Part shown: positions 34,163 to 44,528 of the stretch, one piece after another
Position numbering within the stretch: the stretch's first letter is position 1
Layout: each line of letters begins with the position of its first letter
DNA from: Plantago elongata
Taxonomy: Eukaryota; Streptophyta; Magnoliopsida; Lamiales; Plantaginaceae
Length of the DNA: 44,528 nt
Assembly (NCBI GenBank): GCA_036897095.1
Contig: JAYMSP010000660.1
Location: 1 to 44,528, forward strand
Direction: 5' to 3'
The notes under the pieces: generated by a model
Told to the model about the DNA's origin: nothing
Databases searched by the model: none
What the model saw: only the letters and a program-made list of their open reading frames with translations
Position numbers and translations under genes: made by a program

Positions 34163-36876
34163 TCATGCTGCTTGTTCTGTGGTATGGTTTGGCTGCATCT
34201 GAACGGGGGGTTCTGGAAGCATCACAGCTACCCCACCACTTGTGACTGTTGGCAACTGAGAAGGCAATACAGGTGCTGTAGGCTGGGTTTTGTATATTTG
34301 GCTGTAAGCAACGTCATCATCAAATTCGTTGATTTTAGTCCTAGAAGCCACAGAATCAGGTGTAACAGGTTTACAAACATTAAGTGGCTCTGTCACCAGT
34401 TGAGCCGCATTGGAAGACACATTAACAAGTGTTGTGGCAGAAGGAATATTCCGGCCAACATTTGAGGCTGATTCAGCTACTGTTTGAGCTCCAAACATAT
34501 CTTTATGGGCAATGAAGTGGCCACCAGCTGCCGTATTTGGATGTAAAGGAGGTCGACATAAGCTAGTACTGTTAACATCGACAAAGTTACAATGCATAGG
34601 CATGTTATGAAATTGATTCGGTCTGACTGGTACCAAGTACATTGGATATGGCTGATTCGGCTGACAATGAATAGGCTGCTGGTTCATTGGCATCTGATAA
34701 ACAGGATAGTAAGGTGAGACTGGCATTTGAGTATTGGTATATTGAGGTAGATAATGCAATCCTCCTTGAATCAGCTGTGCTTCGTGTTGTGGCTGCTGCT
34801 TTCCATCAGTTTGCAGAGTTAATGGATACCCAAGTACATAAGCTGTTTGAGGTGGAAATGAACGGTCAGACAGCATACTTTCATACATGGTGTGCATTGA
34901 AGGAGCCTCTGGAGAAAGCTGAAGCTGCTGATTTCCATCTGGTTGCTGAGTTGATGGGTACACGAGTGCATGAATCGTGTTTGGAGCTGAACTACTGATT
35001 AAATGGTCAGGAGTACTTTCAGATTTGCTGTGGCTCAATTGAGATTCTGGTGAAACCTGAGGCTGCTGCTTTCCATCCTGTTGCTGTGTCAATGGATACC
35101 CAAGTACTGGAATGGTGTTTTGAGTTGGAAAACATAGTGAATCGTGGGAAGGAGAATATTCAGTTTTGTTGATGATCGGCAGACCATCTGGAGAAACCTG
35201 AGGCTGCTGCTTTCCATCTTGTTGCTGGGAAAACGGATACTCAAGTACAGGAAAAGTGTTCTGAGTTGGAATACTTACTGAAAGGACAACAGGAGACTTG
35301 TCAGGTTTGTTGATGATAGACGGTTCTTGAGAAACCTGAGGCTGCTGCTTTCCATCCTGTGGCTGAGTCAACAAATGCCCAAGTATTGGAACTGTGTTTT
35401 GACTTGAAATATCCGAGATATGGTCAAGAGGAGAAATTTCAGACTCGCTGCAGATAGCTGGAGACTCTGACGCAACCTGTAGCTGTTGCTTCCCATCTGC
35501 TTCATGAGTCGATTGACACCCAAGTACATCAGCCTCGTTTTGTGTTTGAATACCAATTGGCGGATCAAGAGTACCTTCAGATTTTGTTTTCAACAATGGC
35601 ACTGCTGGAGAAACCTGAATGAGAGGCTCCTGAACTGCTCCAGTTTTGGGTGAAAGAGATGCACCTCCAGTGGTATTATCACTTTAGAAACAAAAACCAA
35701 CATGTCACTAACAATGCAGGTAACTTAACGAATCAATAACAACCTAATTATCAATAATCCTAACAAAACACAGCTTGTAAACAAGTCAACAGTCATCCCA
35801 GAGAAACACTTTGTGCTAAAGTAGTATACAACACTTTTGTGCACATGACACCGAAAATTCAGATCAAACTAATAAAGACAGTTATAACACTGTAAGCACT
35901 ACCACTACCACTACCACTACCACTACCACTACCACTACCACTACCACTACTACTACTACTACTAATTTGCAGCCAAATCAATTCAACATCATCTGCAGCT
36001 TTACAAAAGATTACTTCCTAGCTAGAGCATGTGGTAAACGAAATGTACTGCTCCATTCTCAAACTATCATACGCTACTCATTTCTGCCAATCAAAACTAT
36101 TCATCTGAGCACAATTTACAGCATTACTTCCATAGCTAAAACATGTACTAAAATCCATTCCAAAACAGCATTAATGCATAACAAACAGCTACACAATTCA
36201 ATTCACAACAAACACCAGTCCAGTACCTTTCCAACGACGCCGAAGAAGGCACTCTCATCTTCCTATCCAGCAAGCTCACTCCACTACCATACTCAGACGC
36301 CACAACTCCAACCACAGGAGGCGAATTCGACAACGAAAACGACGAGCCAGTAGATCCAAACGACGAACTCGTCTCCATCACAAACGACTCCGCACCACAA
36401 CCACCAACCTTATGCCCCTCCGAATCCGCTCTCATCGCCATCATCACCCTACCAGAATCCGCCGAGTGCATAATCCTCGTCCCCTTCAACGCGTCACAGA
36501 ACCACGAGTCCGATTTCGGATCCATGAGAGAGGGACCAAGCGACTCCGGCTTGAGAGGGAAGAGAAACAACCTGATTCGATTGGGAGGAGTGAGGCGGTC
36601 GTGCTCGTCGATCATGTTGGCGAGATCCTCATCGTTGACGACGGAGATTAAGGAGTCGAGGTCCTCGTTAGGGAGGAGGTACTTGAGGAGGAAGGGGCGG
36701 TTGCTGAAGAGGAGGCGAGAGAGGTGGGAGGAGAAGGCGGAGAAGGAGGCGGCGGTGGTGCGGCGGTCGAGAGAGACAATGCGAGTGTCGCCGCCGGAGT
36801 AGGAGAGGAATTTGGAGTTGGGGCGAGGGATGATGTGGCCGCCGTAGCTGCACATCAACCGGACCTTCGTCTCCAT
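34163..36876 (-). CDS. PB1 (Phox/Bem1) domain protein with Q-rich repeats
   Basis: Two exons, 36227-36876 and 34163-35681, join with phase 2 (GGAAAG|GTACTG to TTTCTAAAG|TGATAAT) to give 722 residues. Residues of about 5-100 are a plant PB1 domain: KVRLMCSYGGHIIPRP, then YSGGDTRIVSLDRR, then the acidic VVNDEDLANMIDEHDR segment that resembles an OPCA motif. Residues of about 235-520 hold five to six degenerate repeats of about 45-48 residues starting DGKQQPQVSPE and ending VLGYPLTQQQ. The C-terminal third is Pro/Gln/Asn-rich (QMPMNQQPIHCQPNQPYPMY) and probably disordered. PB1 domains pair head-to-tail to build signalling complexes; no kinase or transcription-factor domain is attached. From memory it resembles the Arabidopsis AT5G16220-type octicosapeptide proteins. 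The function is unknown. Confidence 0.87.
35682..36226 (-). other. Intron of the PB1 gene
   Basis: A 545-bp GT-AG intron separating the PB1-domain exon from the repeat-rich exon. It contains the ACTACC microsatellite at about 35897-35963. Confidence 0.85.
35897..35963. repeat. (ACTACC)n then (ACT)n microsatellite
   Basis: About nine hexamer ACTACC units pass into four to five ACT units, inside the PB1 gene intron. Confidence 0.9.
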
Positions 36877-37088
36877 TGGAGAGAAAGAGAGAGATCTGTT
36901 TGGTGGTTTTGGGTGGGTTTTGTTGGTTTGTTTTTTTACTATTTTATTTACGGTTAAGGCGATTCCACGCTGAATGATGATGGAAATGGAATCATGCCCG
37001 CTATTTTACTGCTGTTATTGTTATTTTTTTGCAGGTTGTTTCCAGCAAATAAATCGAGATATAAAACTATAAGTACTTCCTCGTTTCC
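36877..37088. other. PB1 gene 5' flank
   Basis: GA-rich leader (GGAGAGAAAGAGAGAG on the plus strand, CT-rich on the gene strand) just upstream of the start codon at 36876, then AT-rich DNA. A CT-rich leader of this kind is common in plant 5' UTRs. Confidence 0.5.
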
Positions 37089-37352
37089 GGAATAAATATT
37101 TAGGGACTGATTGGCATGCGACTTAAATGTCCCGATTTAAATACATAAATAGTGATCGAAATTGTAGTGGAATTGTTAAAATTGTATTTTATATAGAATT
37201 GTAATTGGATAAGGTATTATAGGTTTGTTATATATGTAGAGAAAAATATTGCTACTGTAGAGTCATTTCAATCTTCGTCATTTAAATGTCATAACAAACA
37301 CAAAATTCCAAGTAGCATTCAAATGGACATTTTGATGCTACTCCAGTTAGTT
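37089..37352. mobile_element. MITE-like element related to that at 8155
   Basis: It starts TTAGGGACTGATTGGCATGC, similar to the end of the element at 8155-8297 (GGGCTGATTGACATGAC). The right end (GGACATTTTGATGCTACTCC, near 37325) loosely mirrors the left TIR. The interior is AT-rich. The right boundary and the target duplication are not settled. Confidence 0.4.
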
Positions 37353-37564
37353 CACTTACTCTTTAACTTGTTTACTCTATGTCTCTAGCAGTCTAGCTAC
37401 AAATTAACTTTCAATTGTAGTTATAAATATTTAATTAAATTTTTATTATTTAATTTAATTAAACATTTTATGTTTGTGGTTTGTGCAAATAATTCGTAAT
37501 CAACATTGTTAGACTCTAAAAAGTTAAATTGGAAAACTATTTTCGGGAGAGAAAAAGTACTAAA

Positions 37565-37726
37565 TACTCCATCCGTCCTGGTTTGGTCTTCACGTGGCTC
37601 TGCACACAAATTTAATAGAAAAGTGAATAAAGTATAAACGAGAGTGTTAAACTATGAAAAATTATTAGTAGATAAAGTAGGAGAGATAGTTTATAAAGTA
37701 AGATAAAATTGGGACGGATGAAAATA
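37565..37726. mobile_element. Stowaway-like MITE
   Basis: About 160 bp with the typical Stowaway terminal motif: left end TACTCCATCCGTCC, right end GGGACGGATGAAAATA (the inverted form). The interior has the usual words (AAAGTGAATAAAGTA, AGTAGGAGAGA). There is no coding capacity. The ends have drifted, so it is not a recent insertion. Confidence 0.7.
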
Positions 37727-38640
37727 AAATACAAACAAAAAGATGAAACTGAGGAAGAATTAATATAAGTTAAAAACAACGAAGTTAATATACTATAAAT
37801 TATTTGATTAATTTCTAGACTTTAATTCAATTTCAACAAAATTAATTTATCATTAAAAAAAAGTATGTATTCTAATGAAATTTAGGTAATAATTTAATCC
37901 CACAAAATCAATTCATTCATCATAAATAATACAAAGTCTTAGGAAATAGCAATTTTTTCATTAAATATGGAAATTTCGCTTTTTTTTATCTATGGTATGT
38001 TAATTTTTATTCAGTGCATATGGATTTTTTCGTACTGCGCCTGCGAGTTTTTATTAGGGTATGTGGGTTTTTGTTTTTGTCCTAAAAATTATAGGATATG
38101 TGGAGTTTTTTTTAACGGCTAATTTTTTTTATTAATAAAGAGTCAAAAGTATAAAAAATGATCTCGATGAACAGTTACAACGAAAAATGAATCACTGCGT
38201 CCAGAACCATGGAGAAAGAATCCAAACCACAACTAAAGAAACAATTGAAACCATTACGATCTAATACTTTACAAACTAAAACCGAATTATAAAACTCATA
38301 GTTGATCAACAATTTCTTGTGTTCACCACCAGACTGAATTTCAATCACATGAATAATTGCATACTAAGATAAAAATTCACCGTCAAAACATTTAGGTACA
38401 ACTAGTAGTGTTTGTTTTATCGAAGTTCATGAATTTTAATGTAAAAAACGAAATTTTCATATTTAATGAAAAATTCATTTTTTCACTAAACTATCATACT
38501 TTAACTCGACTCGAGCAAAAAGACAACAACCAATACTAATTACAGTCATAGTTCTTTCATTATATACAATTATGTTTTATAATGACACGCATTTGATGAT
38601 TTCATGTTATCTCTCTCTATTCGAACAGATTGTGTATCCC
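37727..38640. other. AT-rich intergenic DNA, nothing recognised
   Basis: No gene. Stretches such as ATTAAATATGGAAATTTC (near 37960) and the palindromic-looking ATGAAAATTT/AAATTTTCAT words near 38440-38480 suggest repeat remnants, but no element can be bounded. Confidence 0.4.
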
Positions 38641-40010
38641 TTAATCAATTATATATATGCTAAAGTATTTAAAATGCAAGATTTTTCTAAAAGATTAAAA
38701 AAAAATCAAGATTTTTCTTACGATTTTTGGATTTTAACGGTCTAACCGGTCGAGTTTCTTAAAGAACTGCCAAGACACATTTTTCATTATACTTTTAATA
38801 GATTATGTTATAATTTTAAGTTGTTAGCATTGAAAGTTTCATTTATCGTTTTAATGTGTTTTGTTAATTTCTTAAAAGAATGTAATGGTTTTAATGAGTC
38901 GATAATGTATGTTTTAATTATAGTTTTAACCTCATTTGTTAACGTTTGAACAAATTGTGTAATGGTTTTAAGGACTTACATGATTTTTTTATGACGATTT
39001 GTTATAGTTTTTAGTGACAAACTAATACAATTAAACTTATCTAAAAGTTACTGAAAATCATTAAAATAAAAATAAACAATCGAAAATAATCTACTCAGTC
39101 ATTGAAATATCTTAAAACATCTATTCTCGTAGAAACAAAATCTACAACAAATGTTTATCTGGTGAACTTCAACTTTATATCTTTTGTTGTGTGTTTTGAT
39201 GCTTCAATGCTAAAGTGGCAACTTTGAAAGACCTATCATCCAACTTGAAGTCATCATCAAACCAGCATAAAACATTCACTAAATGGGTTAAAACCATAAC
39301 AAATCTCATCAAAGCTATCACATCGGTGCTTAAAAACAAAGGGGAAATATGCAACACATGTTAAAAACATTAACATTGATGCGTAAAACCATAACATCGC
39401 ATTATAAAGCTATAACAAAGTAGAAACTGCAAGACAAGTTATAAACAGTAACATTAATAGATAAATTCATAACCACATCTCTTAAAACTATAACAAAATA
39501 TTTGTAAAAAATCAAATCATAAATATTTCGCTGAAGCTAAAACACTAATATTAATGCTTAAAATTACGTACAACAATATGTCGTATAACTATAACATACG
39601 AGCTAAAAATAATAACATACAACTATTCAACATAAAAACTATAACATTAATGCATATAACCATAACAATGTATCTTAAAACTACAAAACCACCTTTTAAA
39701 ACTATAACAAAGTACAAATCATGCAACACAAGTTAAAAAATAAAAAATAATAATAATGCTTAAACCACAAAAGTGCATCTTAAAACTATAATTGTACTTC
39801 TTAAACCTATAAAACAACATTTGCAAAAAATCGAATAATGAATATTTTATTAGTGACTAAAAACACCAATGGTACTTCTTAAACTACAATGATAAGTCTG
39901 GAAACTATAACATTTACGCTAAAGCAGTAATAAGGTAGAAATATTCAACACAAGTTAAAATCATAACAATGATGCTTAAAACTACATCACCAGCTCTTAA
40001 AACCATAACA
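38641..40010. repeat. Array of AAAACTATAACA-like words, two orientations
   Basis: From about 39270 to 40010 the plus strand repeats variants of AAAACTATAACA, ATGCTTAAAACCATAACA and TGCAACACAAGTTAAAA dozens of times. One longer unit recurs after 78 bp (39350 and 39428); later copies (about 39722 and 39942) are irregularly spaced. From about 38800 to 39010 the same words occur in reverse complement (TTATAGTTTTAA, TAATGGTTTTAA), so the array changes orientation near 39.1 kb. There is no coding capacity. It could be subterminal repeats of a large DNA transposon or a foldback structure. Confidence 0.65.
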
Positions 40011-40189
40011 GAACACCAAATTGCAAAAATCGATTTTCAATGTATAAATTTCAGATGTGAAATTAGATCTGAAAATTTTAAATCGTAAAATCAGCAAAAA
40101 ATGAAAAATAAAGGTCAAATTCACTTCTAAACGAGATTTTAATGAAAAAACGAGGTGAATTTGTTGATTTGAATATTTTAGCAACTAGA

Positions 40190-40420
40190 TCTGAAATTCG
40201 GTGAAAATCCGGCGAAATCGAGAGAGAGAGAGAGAGATTTTCTAGCGAATCCGTGTTGGAGCACCATAATTTCCGGTGAAAATTAGATCCGGCGGCGGTT
40301 CCGGCGAAGGGATAGGGCGGCGGTGGTTCCGGTCTCCGACAGGTGGGGAGAGGGAGGAAGGGAGAAAGAGAGAGAGGGGTTTGATGTTTCTCTCTCTAAT
40401 GTTTTTGTGGAGAAGAAAAG
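40190..40420. other. GC- and GA-rich island beside the array
   Basis: An island rich in CCGGCG, GGCGGCGG and (GA)n (18 bases of GA at about 40220-40237; further GAGAGAGA near 40368) in AT-rich surroundings. It looks like the 5' leader region of a plant gene but no credible coding region follows in either direction. Together with the adjoining array it may be a captured or transposon-borne promoter fragment. Confidence 0.4.
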
Positions 40421-42217
40421 ATTTGTTGGATTTTTGTAAATTATGTGTGAGAATATATTGTTATTTAGGTATTTATATAAATGCATATAACCGATTTGTA
40501 ATTTTTCTGACCGATTATTTATTGTAAAAACTAAATTTTCTTATGTATTAAAAAAATCTTCTATTTTACGATACTTACTTTTATACATTTACACCATCTA
40601 CTCAATCCAAACTATTGTATAAATTTACGATCGTCCGTACACCCCGCCAAAAAAGGGAACACAAACTTTAATTTTTTAGCAATGTGATCCAACCATCTTG
40701 TGTGTTTAACATGCACTTAAATCTTGAGTTAAGTAAAATATTATTTCAAATCACATTTTTCTAGTTTCAATAGTATATTAAACATATATAACAGTCTCTG
40801 AATCACTATCCACCCCTAAATCCTCAGCAACAAAACAAGCTTGTCATTGTGCAATTTTGACAAACAGTGGTTTTCATTTCCATTTTAGAGAAATCTCCTC
40901 TACGTTCACCTTAAATTTATGAATTCTATAAACTTATTACGTAAACGCCGATAAACTTGTGGAGAAAGCTTCAATGAAAAACCCTATCCCTAATTTGAAG
41001 AGATGGTCAAAAAGTAAAAGTAAAGGAATCGATTGGTCTCATACTGTGACCGGCAGGAACAAGTTGGCAAAAAACGTGGCAGTACATGCTCATCACCACC
41101 TCGACTCAATAAACTCACACTCAGCCACCCAGCATGACCAGTCCAGTAAAGTACAAGTCATTGTTTCAATTCAAGCTCCTTAATTCACAATTCCATTAAG
41201 CTAGGAAGTAAGAACCCTCCAAATTAAGGTACCCATTTCCACCTTTCTTTTATTTCTCCCATGTCTGCTCTTTCGTTAATGGTAACATAGGCAATTCTTG
41301 TGTTCGTGAAAGTAACCATTTCGCATTTATGAAGAGTAGGAATATTGCATAATTTACTTGATGATTATACTTTCTTTCTCGGTATATTTGCTTACATGGA
41401 TTTGCCTTTACTTTGGTTCGACTTTGTTCTTTCTTCTGGACCGGTTGAGTTGTGTGACGATGCCTATATGAATTAACTCAAGTTGTTTCATGAATTCAAG
41501 GATTTTTCGTCGGTCCCAGGTTTATTCGTTTTCCATATAGGCCATGTTTAATTAGCACTAGCCTTGCTTGCTTATACACTATCTTATGTTCGAAATGTGT
41601 AAATACTGGTAATTGGTAAATGATGAAAGGTTATAAGAATAATCTAGTTAATTTACTAACAATTTTATAAAAACCTTGATTATCAGGCTATCAGCTTACT
41701 AAACAATTTTCTTATCATTGGGTTCTAGAGTGTGTAACTTGCATTCCCAGTAAGCTACGCACCGAGTTTTAAGAGTGTACTTATAAATACAGTTTATGTA
41801 ACATGGATTGAATATAAATAGGTCCGGAGATGAAGTGGATAAGGTATCAACATGAGAACTGAGAAGTAGGAAATATCTTTCATTTGAGGTGTGGAAAGTT
41901 GACATGGGACGAGCAATGGAAAGTAATAATTTGAGATTGGGGCAAATGGACTAGTTGCCTCGTTCTAGTACTAATACACAAGCTTAATCTAATGTTGAAA
42001 TTTAATGAAATGGGGCAAATCCGTATTGTTGATAACGAAATTTTCCAAAATATACAGTAAATGATAATGATTACACGAGGTGATGTAAAATGAACTTTAT
42101 AAAAATCAAATTATAAAATTAATTAAGGTAGAAGCTCCTTTGTAATAATTGACGGCCATATATTGAAACATTGTATAGGCTCTTCTCACTGAACCCCTTT
42201 CAATTTTCTTTAAGCAG
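40421..42217 (+). other. LPP upstream region, probable 5' UTR intron
   Basis: An acceptor-like TTCTTTAAGCAG ends at 42217, three bases before the LPP start codon. This suggests a leader exon upstream, with candidate donors GAA|GTAAGA at 41208 and AAG|GTACCC at 41229. A 74-codon open frame (40959-41183) would lie in that leader as an upstream ORF. It does not resemble a known protein and cannot extend into the LPP frame. No other gene is seen. Confidence 0.4.
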
Positions 42218-42220
42218 ATA

Positions 42221-43868
42221 ATGCAGAGTACTGCAATGCGGGAAACCGAGAGAGGACCTCATACGGTGAGGTCCCATGGGTTTCCATTAGCCAGGACACA
42301 CATGCATGACTGGCTGATACTTGTACTGCTTGGGGCAATTACACTTGGTTTGAGTGTAATCCATCCATTCCACCGCTTTGTTGGGAGAGAGATGATGGCT
42401 GATTTCAGGTTTCCACACAAGAACGATACAATTCCCGCCTGGGCTGTGCCTGTAAGTCAATGAAAGTAACCTCCTTGCTTCTTTAGTATGTATTTGGTGT
42501 TATATTTCTGACTCTTTTGGTTATGATAGATATATTCACTTATATTACCAATCGTGGTTTTCGTGCTCCTGTATTATCGTCGGAGAGATGTATATGATCT
42601 TCATCATGCCATATTAGGTATATGAAATGTCCATCAGAACCTATTTTTTGCTGATGTCGTTAAAGTCGATATGATCGAACAGGTAACACAAAAGTTTTTT
42701 GTACTACAGGGGTTCTGTTTTCTGGCATTATAACCGGAGTCCTAACTGAAGCAATTAAAAATGCAGTCGGCCGCCCTACACCTGACTTCTTCTGGCGGTG
42801 CTTTCCGGATGGAAATGATGTGAGTGAATCCAGACCCTGTCAATACAGAGCATCTCTTTTTAATCTATATTTTTTGTATTTTTGTGCACACTATTTAATT
42901 TGATGTCCTTTATAACGGTTGCAAGCTTTCCAGGTATATGATCACTGGGGAGGTGTTATTTGCCACGGGGACGATAAATTAATTACGGCAGGGTATAAGA
43001 GTGCCGTTAGTGGACACACTTCATGTAAGCGGAAAATCTATTACTAACAAAAAAAACCAAATCTTTTAGATAAATTTACTTCAAAGATTAACTGGTTAAA
43101 TTTTCAAGAGATCCTGAAGGAACACCAATCAACTCAAGGAACCCAATATTATCACTTGTAAAAAATAAAGTGTGCATTTGTAAACTTGCATCGTAATCCT
43201 ATGAATCGGAGTGTTAGGTAGGATATCTTCATTGCATTCATGTATGAAGAATGGTCAATTTTTTTTGTCATGGATATTTTCAGGGTCTTTCGCTGGGCTG
43301 GGCTTCTTATCATTGTATCTGGCTGGAAAGATAAAAGCATTTGATGGTGCAGGTCATGTAGCTAAACTTTGTGTTGTTTTGCTTCCTCTTCTCGTTTCAT
43401 GTCTAATTGGCATATCTCGGGTGGATGATTACCGGCATCACTGGGGAGATGTGTTTACAGGGGGTATAATAGGTTTGGAAACTGCAACCTTGTTTATATT
43501 TTGCAACTGAATCGACACTGCAATAGAGGTTTATGGAAGTTTGTCTTGTAGGTCTAGTGGTAGCTATACTTTGCTATCTGCAGTTCTTCCCACCTCCATA
43601 TCATCTTGATGGTATGTTCTTCCTTCTTTTCGCACTCGCGAAGCACATCCATATATATCTTACCTTCTCAAACTTCTAAGCTCAATGGTTACTTCTAGGA
43701 TGGAGGACATACGCTTATCTCCGAGTCCTGGAAGATGTGCGCCCAAATACAGTTAATGCACTCGCCTCTGGGGGTGAGACTGAAATCCAACGGAGTCCAA
43801 GGAACAACACATCAACGGATGCTAACTCTTGGGTACCAGTTCAAGATATAGAAACCGGAATGAGGTAG
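42221..43868 (+). CDS. LPP: Lipid phosphate phosphatase, LPP2/LPP3-like (PAP2 family)
   Basis: Seven exons (42221-42451, 42530-42614, 42710-42819, 42934-43024, 43284-43472, 43552-43611, 43699-43868) join in frame to 311 residues; all introns are GT-AG. The N-terminus ([20 protein letters not shown]) and six predicted membrane segments match plant LPPs, integral membrane enzymes that remove phosphate from phosphatidate and diacylglycerol pyrophosphate. Motif C3 is intact: S217, R218, H224, D228 ([12 protein letters not shown]). Motif C1 reads K122-NAVGRP-TP where the family has KxxxxxxRP, so its Arg is Thr129 (codon 42778-42780). Motif C2 reads VSGH (residues 167-170) in place of PSGH, although Ser, Gly and His remain. 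The frame and splice sites are otherwise clean. It may be an enzyme with low or no activity, or these bases may be sequence errors. Confidence 0.9.
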
Positions 43869-44528
43869 TTGACTTGAAGCTTCATGGATATGGACTGTGG
43901 TATTATTTTAGCTTGAGATAATATGTAAGGGTATATCATATAAATGTATAACAAAGTAGTTAACTTGTCTGCTAATTATATGTACATTTCATATTATTAT
44001 ACAACTCTTCCATTTTGGTGATTTGGCCCACTCAACAATTCGGCTCCGGATCCTCTCCCTCATTCAGTACATCGTACAAGTTCTTTTACATTATTTGGGT
44101 CGTTGACAACCCACCTAGGGACAGACACAGACGCAGATAAAATAGTCAGGAGTAGCGAACATTATATAAAATTTCTTTTAATAAAATATCACATTCATCA
44201 CTTATTCAATATAAAGTCACATTACTATTCAAGTTATCATTTAACCGGTTCAAAAAAATTAAAATTACTTTAGCATTATAATACTCATTCTTTTTAGTAT
44301 GAGTTTCCGTCACAATCTCAATTTTCCATACTTTAAATATGAAATAACTCTTCCAATGTATTCACTCTTCATACTTTACTATTTTATTCATACTTTCTCA
44401 AATCTCATAATATCTTCTATTTTCTTAACTTTCAAATAAATAAATAAAAATAGCTTCAGATTAGCCAAAAGACACATTGTATATCCAATGCATTGTCTAA
44501 GTCCCCCTTTTAAATCTTAATTACTCTC
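43869..44528. other. LPP 3' region and AT-rich right edge
   Basis: It contains the LPP 3' UTR and intergenic DNA. Between about 44280 and 44420 the words ACTCTTCATACTTTACTATT and TATTCATACTTTCTC resemble the interior of Stowaway-like MITEs, but no ends could be defined. Confidence 0.4.

Noticed and set aside
34687-34998. A 103-codon plus-strand frame opposite the PB1 gene
   Set aside because: It is the antisense of the Q-rich repeat array, where the repeats keep an alternative frame open. No independent start context or family match.
35897-35963. ACTACC repeats as a possible CRISPR-like or regulatory array
   Set aside because: A simple hexamer microsatellite inside a plant intron, without spacers.
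36412-36957. Arg/Gly-rich plus-strand frames near the PB1 start
   Set aside because: Antisense shadows of the GC-rich PB1-domain exon, whose conserved PB1 motifs show which strand is coding.
40276-40527. A plus-strand frame with a Gly/Arg-rich start in the GC/GA island
   Set aside because: Low-complexity composition, no conserved motif and an abrupt change to AT-rich codons; treated as part of a repeat-borne fragment.
1-44528. A new multi-gene biological system or biosynthetic cluster
   Set aside because: The genes belong to unrelated, well-known plant families with ordinary spacing; no co-operating gene set could be supported.

Overview
The window is nuclear DNA from a flowering plant. The evidence is plant-only families (type 2 non-specific lipid transfer proteins, a non-RD LRR receptor kinase, a WEB/PMI2-type coiled-coil protein, a plant-style PB1 protein), GT-AG introns in AT-rich intergenic DNA, and plant transposon types (Ty1/copia, MULE, Stowaway-like MITEs). 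It is a eudicot by gene content; the order cannot be fixed from sequence alone.

Layout. About 1-6 kb holds a broken Ty1/copia retrotransposon (659-5891) with both short LTRs and an exact 5-bp target duplication. About 6-13 kb is a small minus-strand cluster of type 2 nsLTPs: a decayed copy (about 6215-6461), an intact copy (8458-8745) and a more diverged intact copy (12855-13145). A 1.26-kb non-autonomous Mutator-like element (8980-10239), containing three tandem 112-bp units, sits inside the cluster. About 13.2-15.4 kb is repeat debris. A minus-strand LRR-XII receptor kinase (15422-19048) is close to full length but carries a frameshift, an in-frame stop and a decayed LRR that now reads like an intron.

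The right half is ordinary, well-kept gene space. A 20-exon RELCH/KIAA1468 homolog (LisH, coiled coil, HEAT repeats; 1,170 codons) lies on the minus strand at 19748-27895, and every exon junction keeps frame. A two-exon PMI2/WEB-like chloroplast-movement protein follows on the plus strand (31296-33184). Next is a two-exon PB1-domain protein on the minus strand (34163-36876) with an internal array of repeats about 45-48 residues long. After a 5-kb AT-rich stretch with MITEs and an odd array of AAAACTATAACA-like words (about 38.6-40.0 kb) comes a seven-exon lipid phosphate phosphatase on the plus strand (42221-43868).

The genes do not form one pathway: lipid transfer in the wall, endosome-TGN cholesterol traffic, chloroplast movement, PB1 scaffolding and phosphatidate hydrolysis. 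The points most worth checking are (1) the LPP-like protein, whose reading frame is clean but which has lost the conserved Arg of catalytic motif C1 and the Pro of motif C2; (2) the receptor-kinase segment where a decayed LRR is bounded by splice signals that restore frame; and (3) gene neighbours that, from memory, are paired on two different Arabidopsis chromosomes. I found no convincing new multi-gene system.
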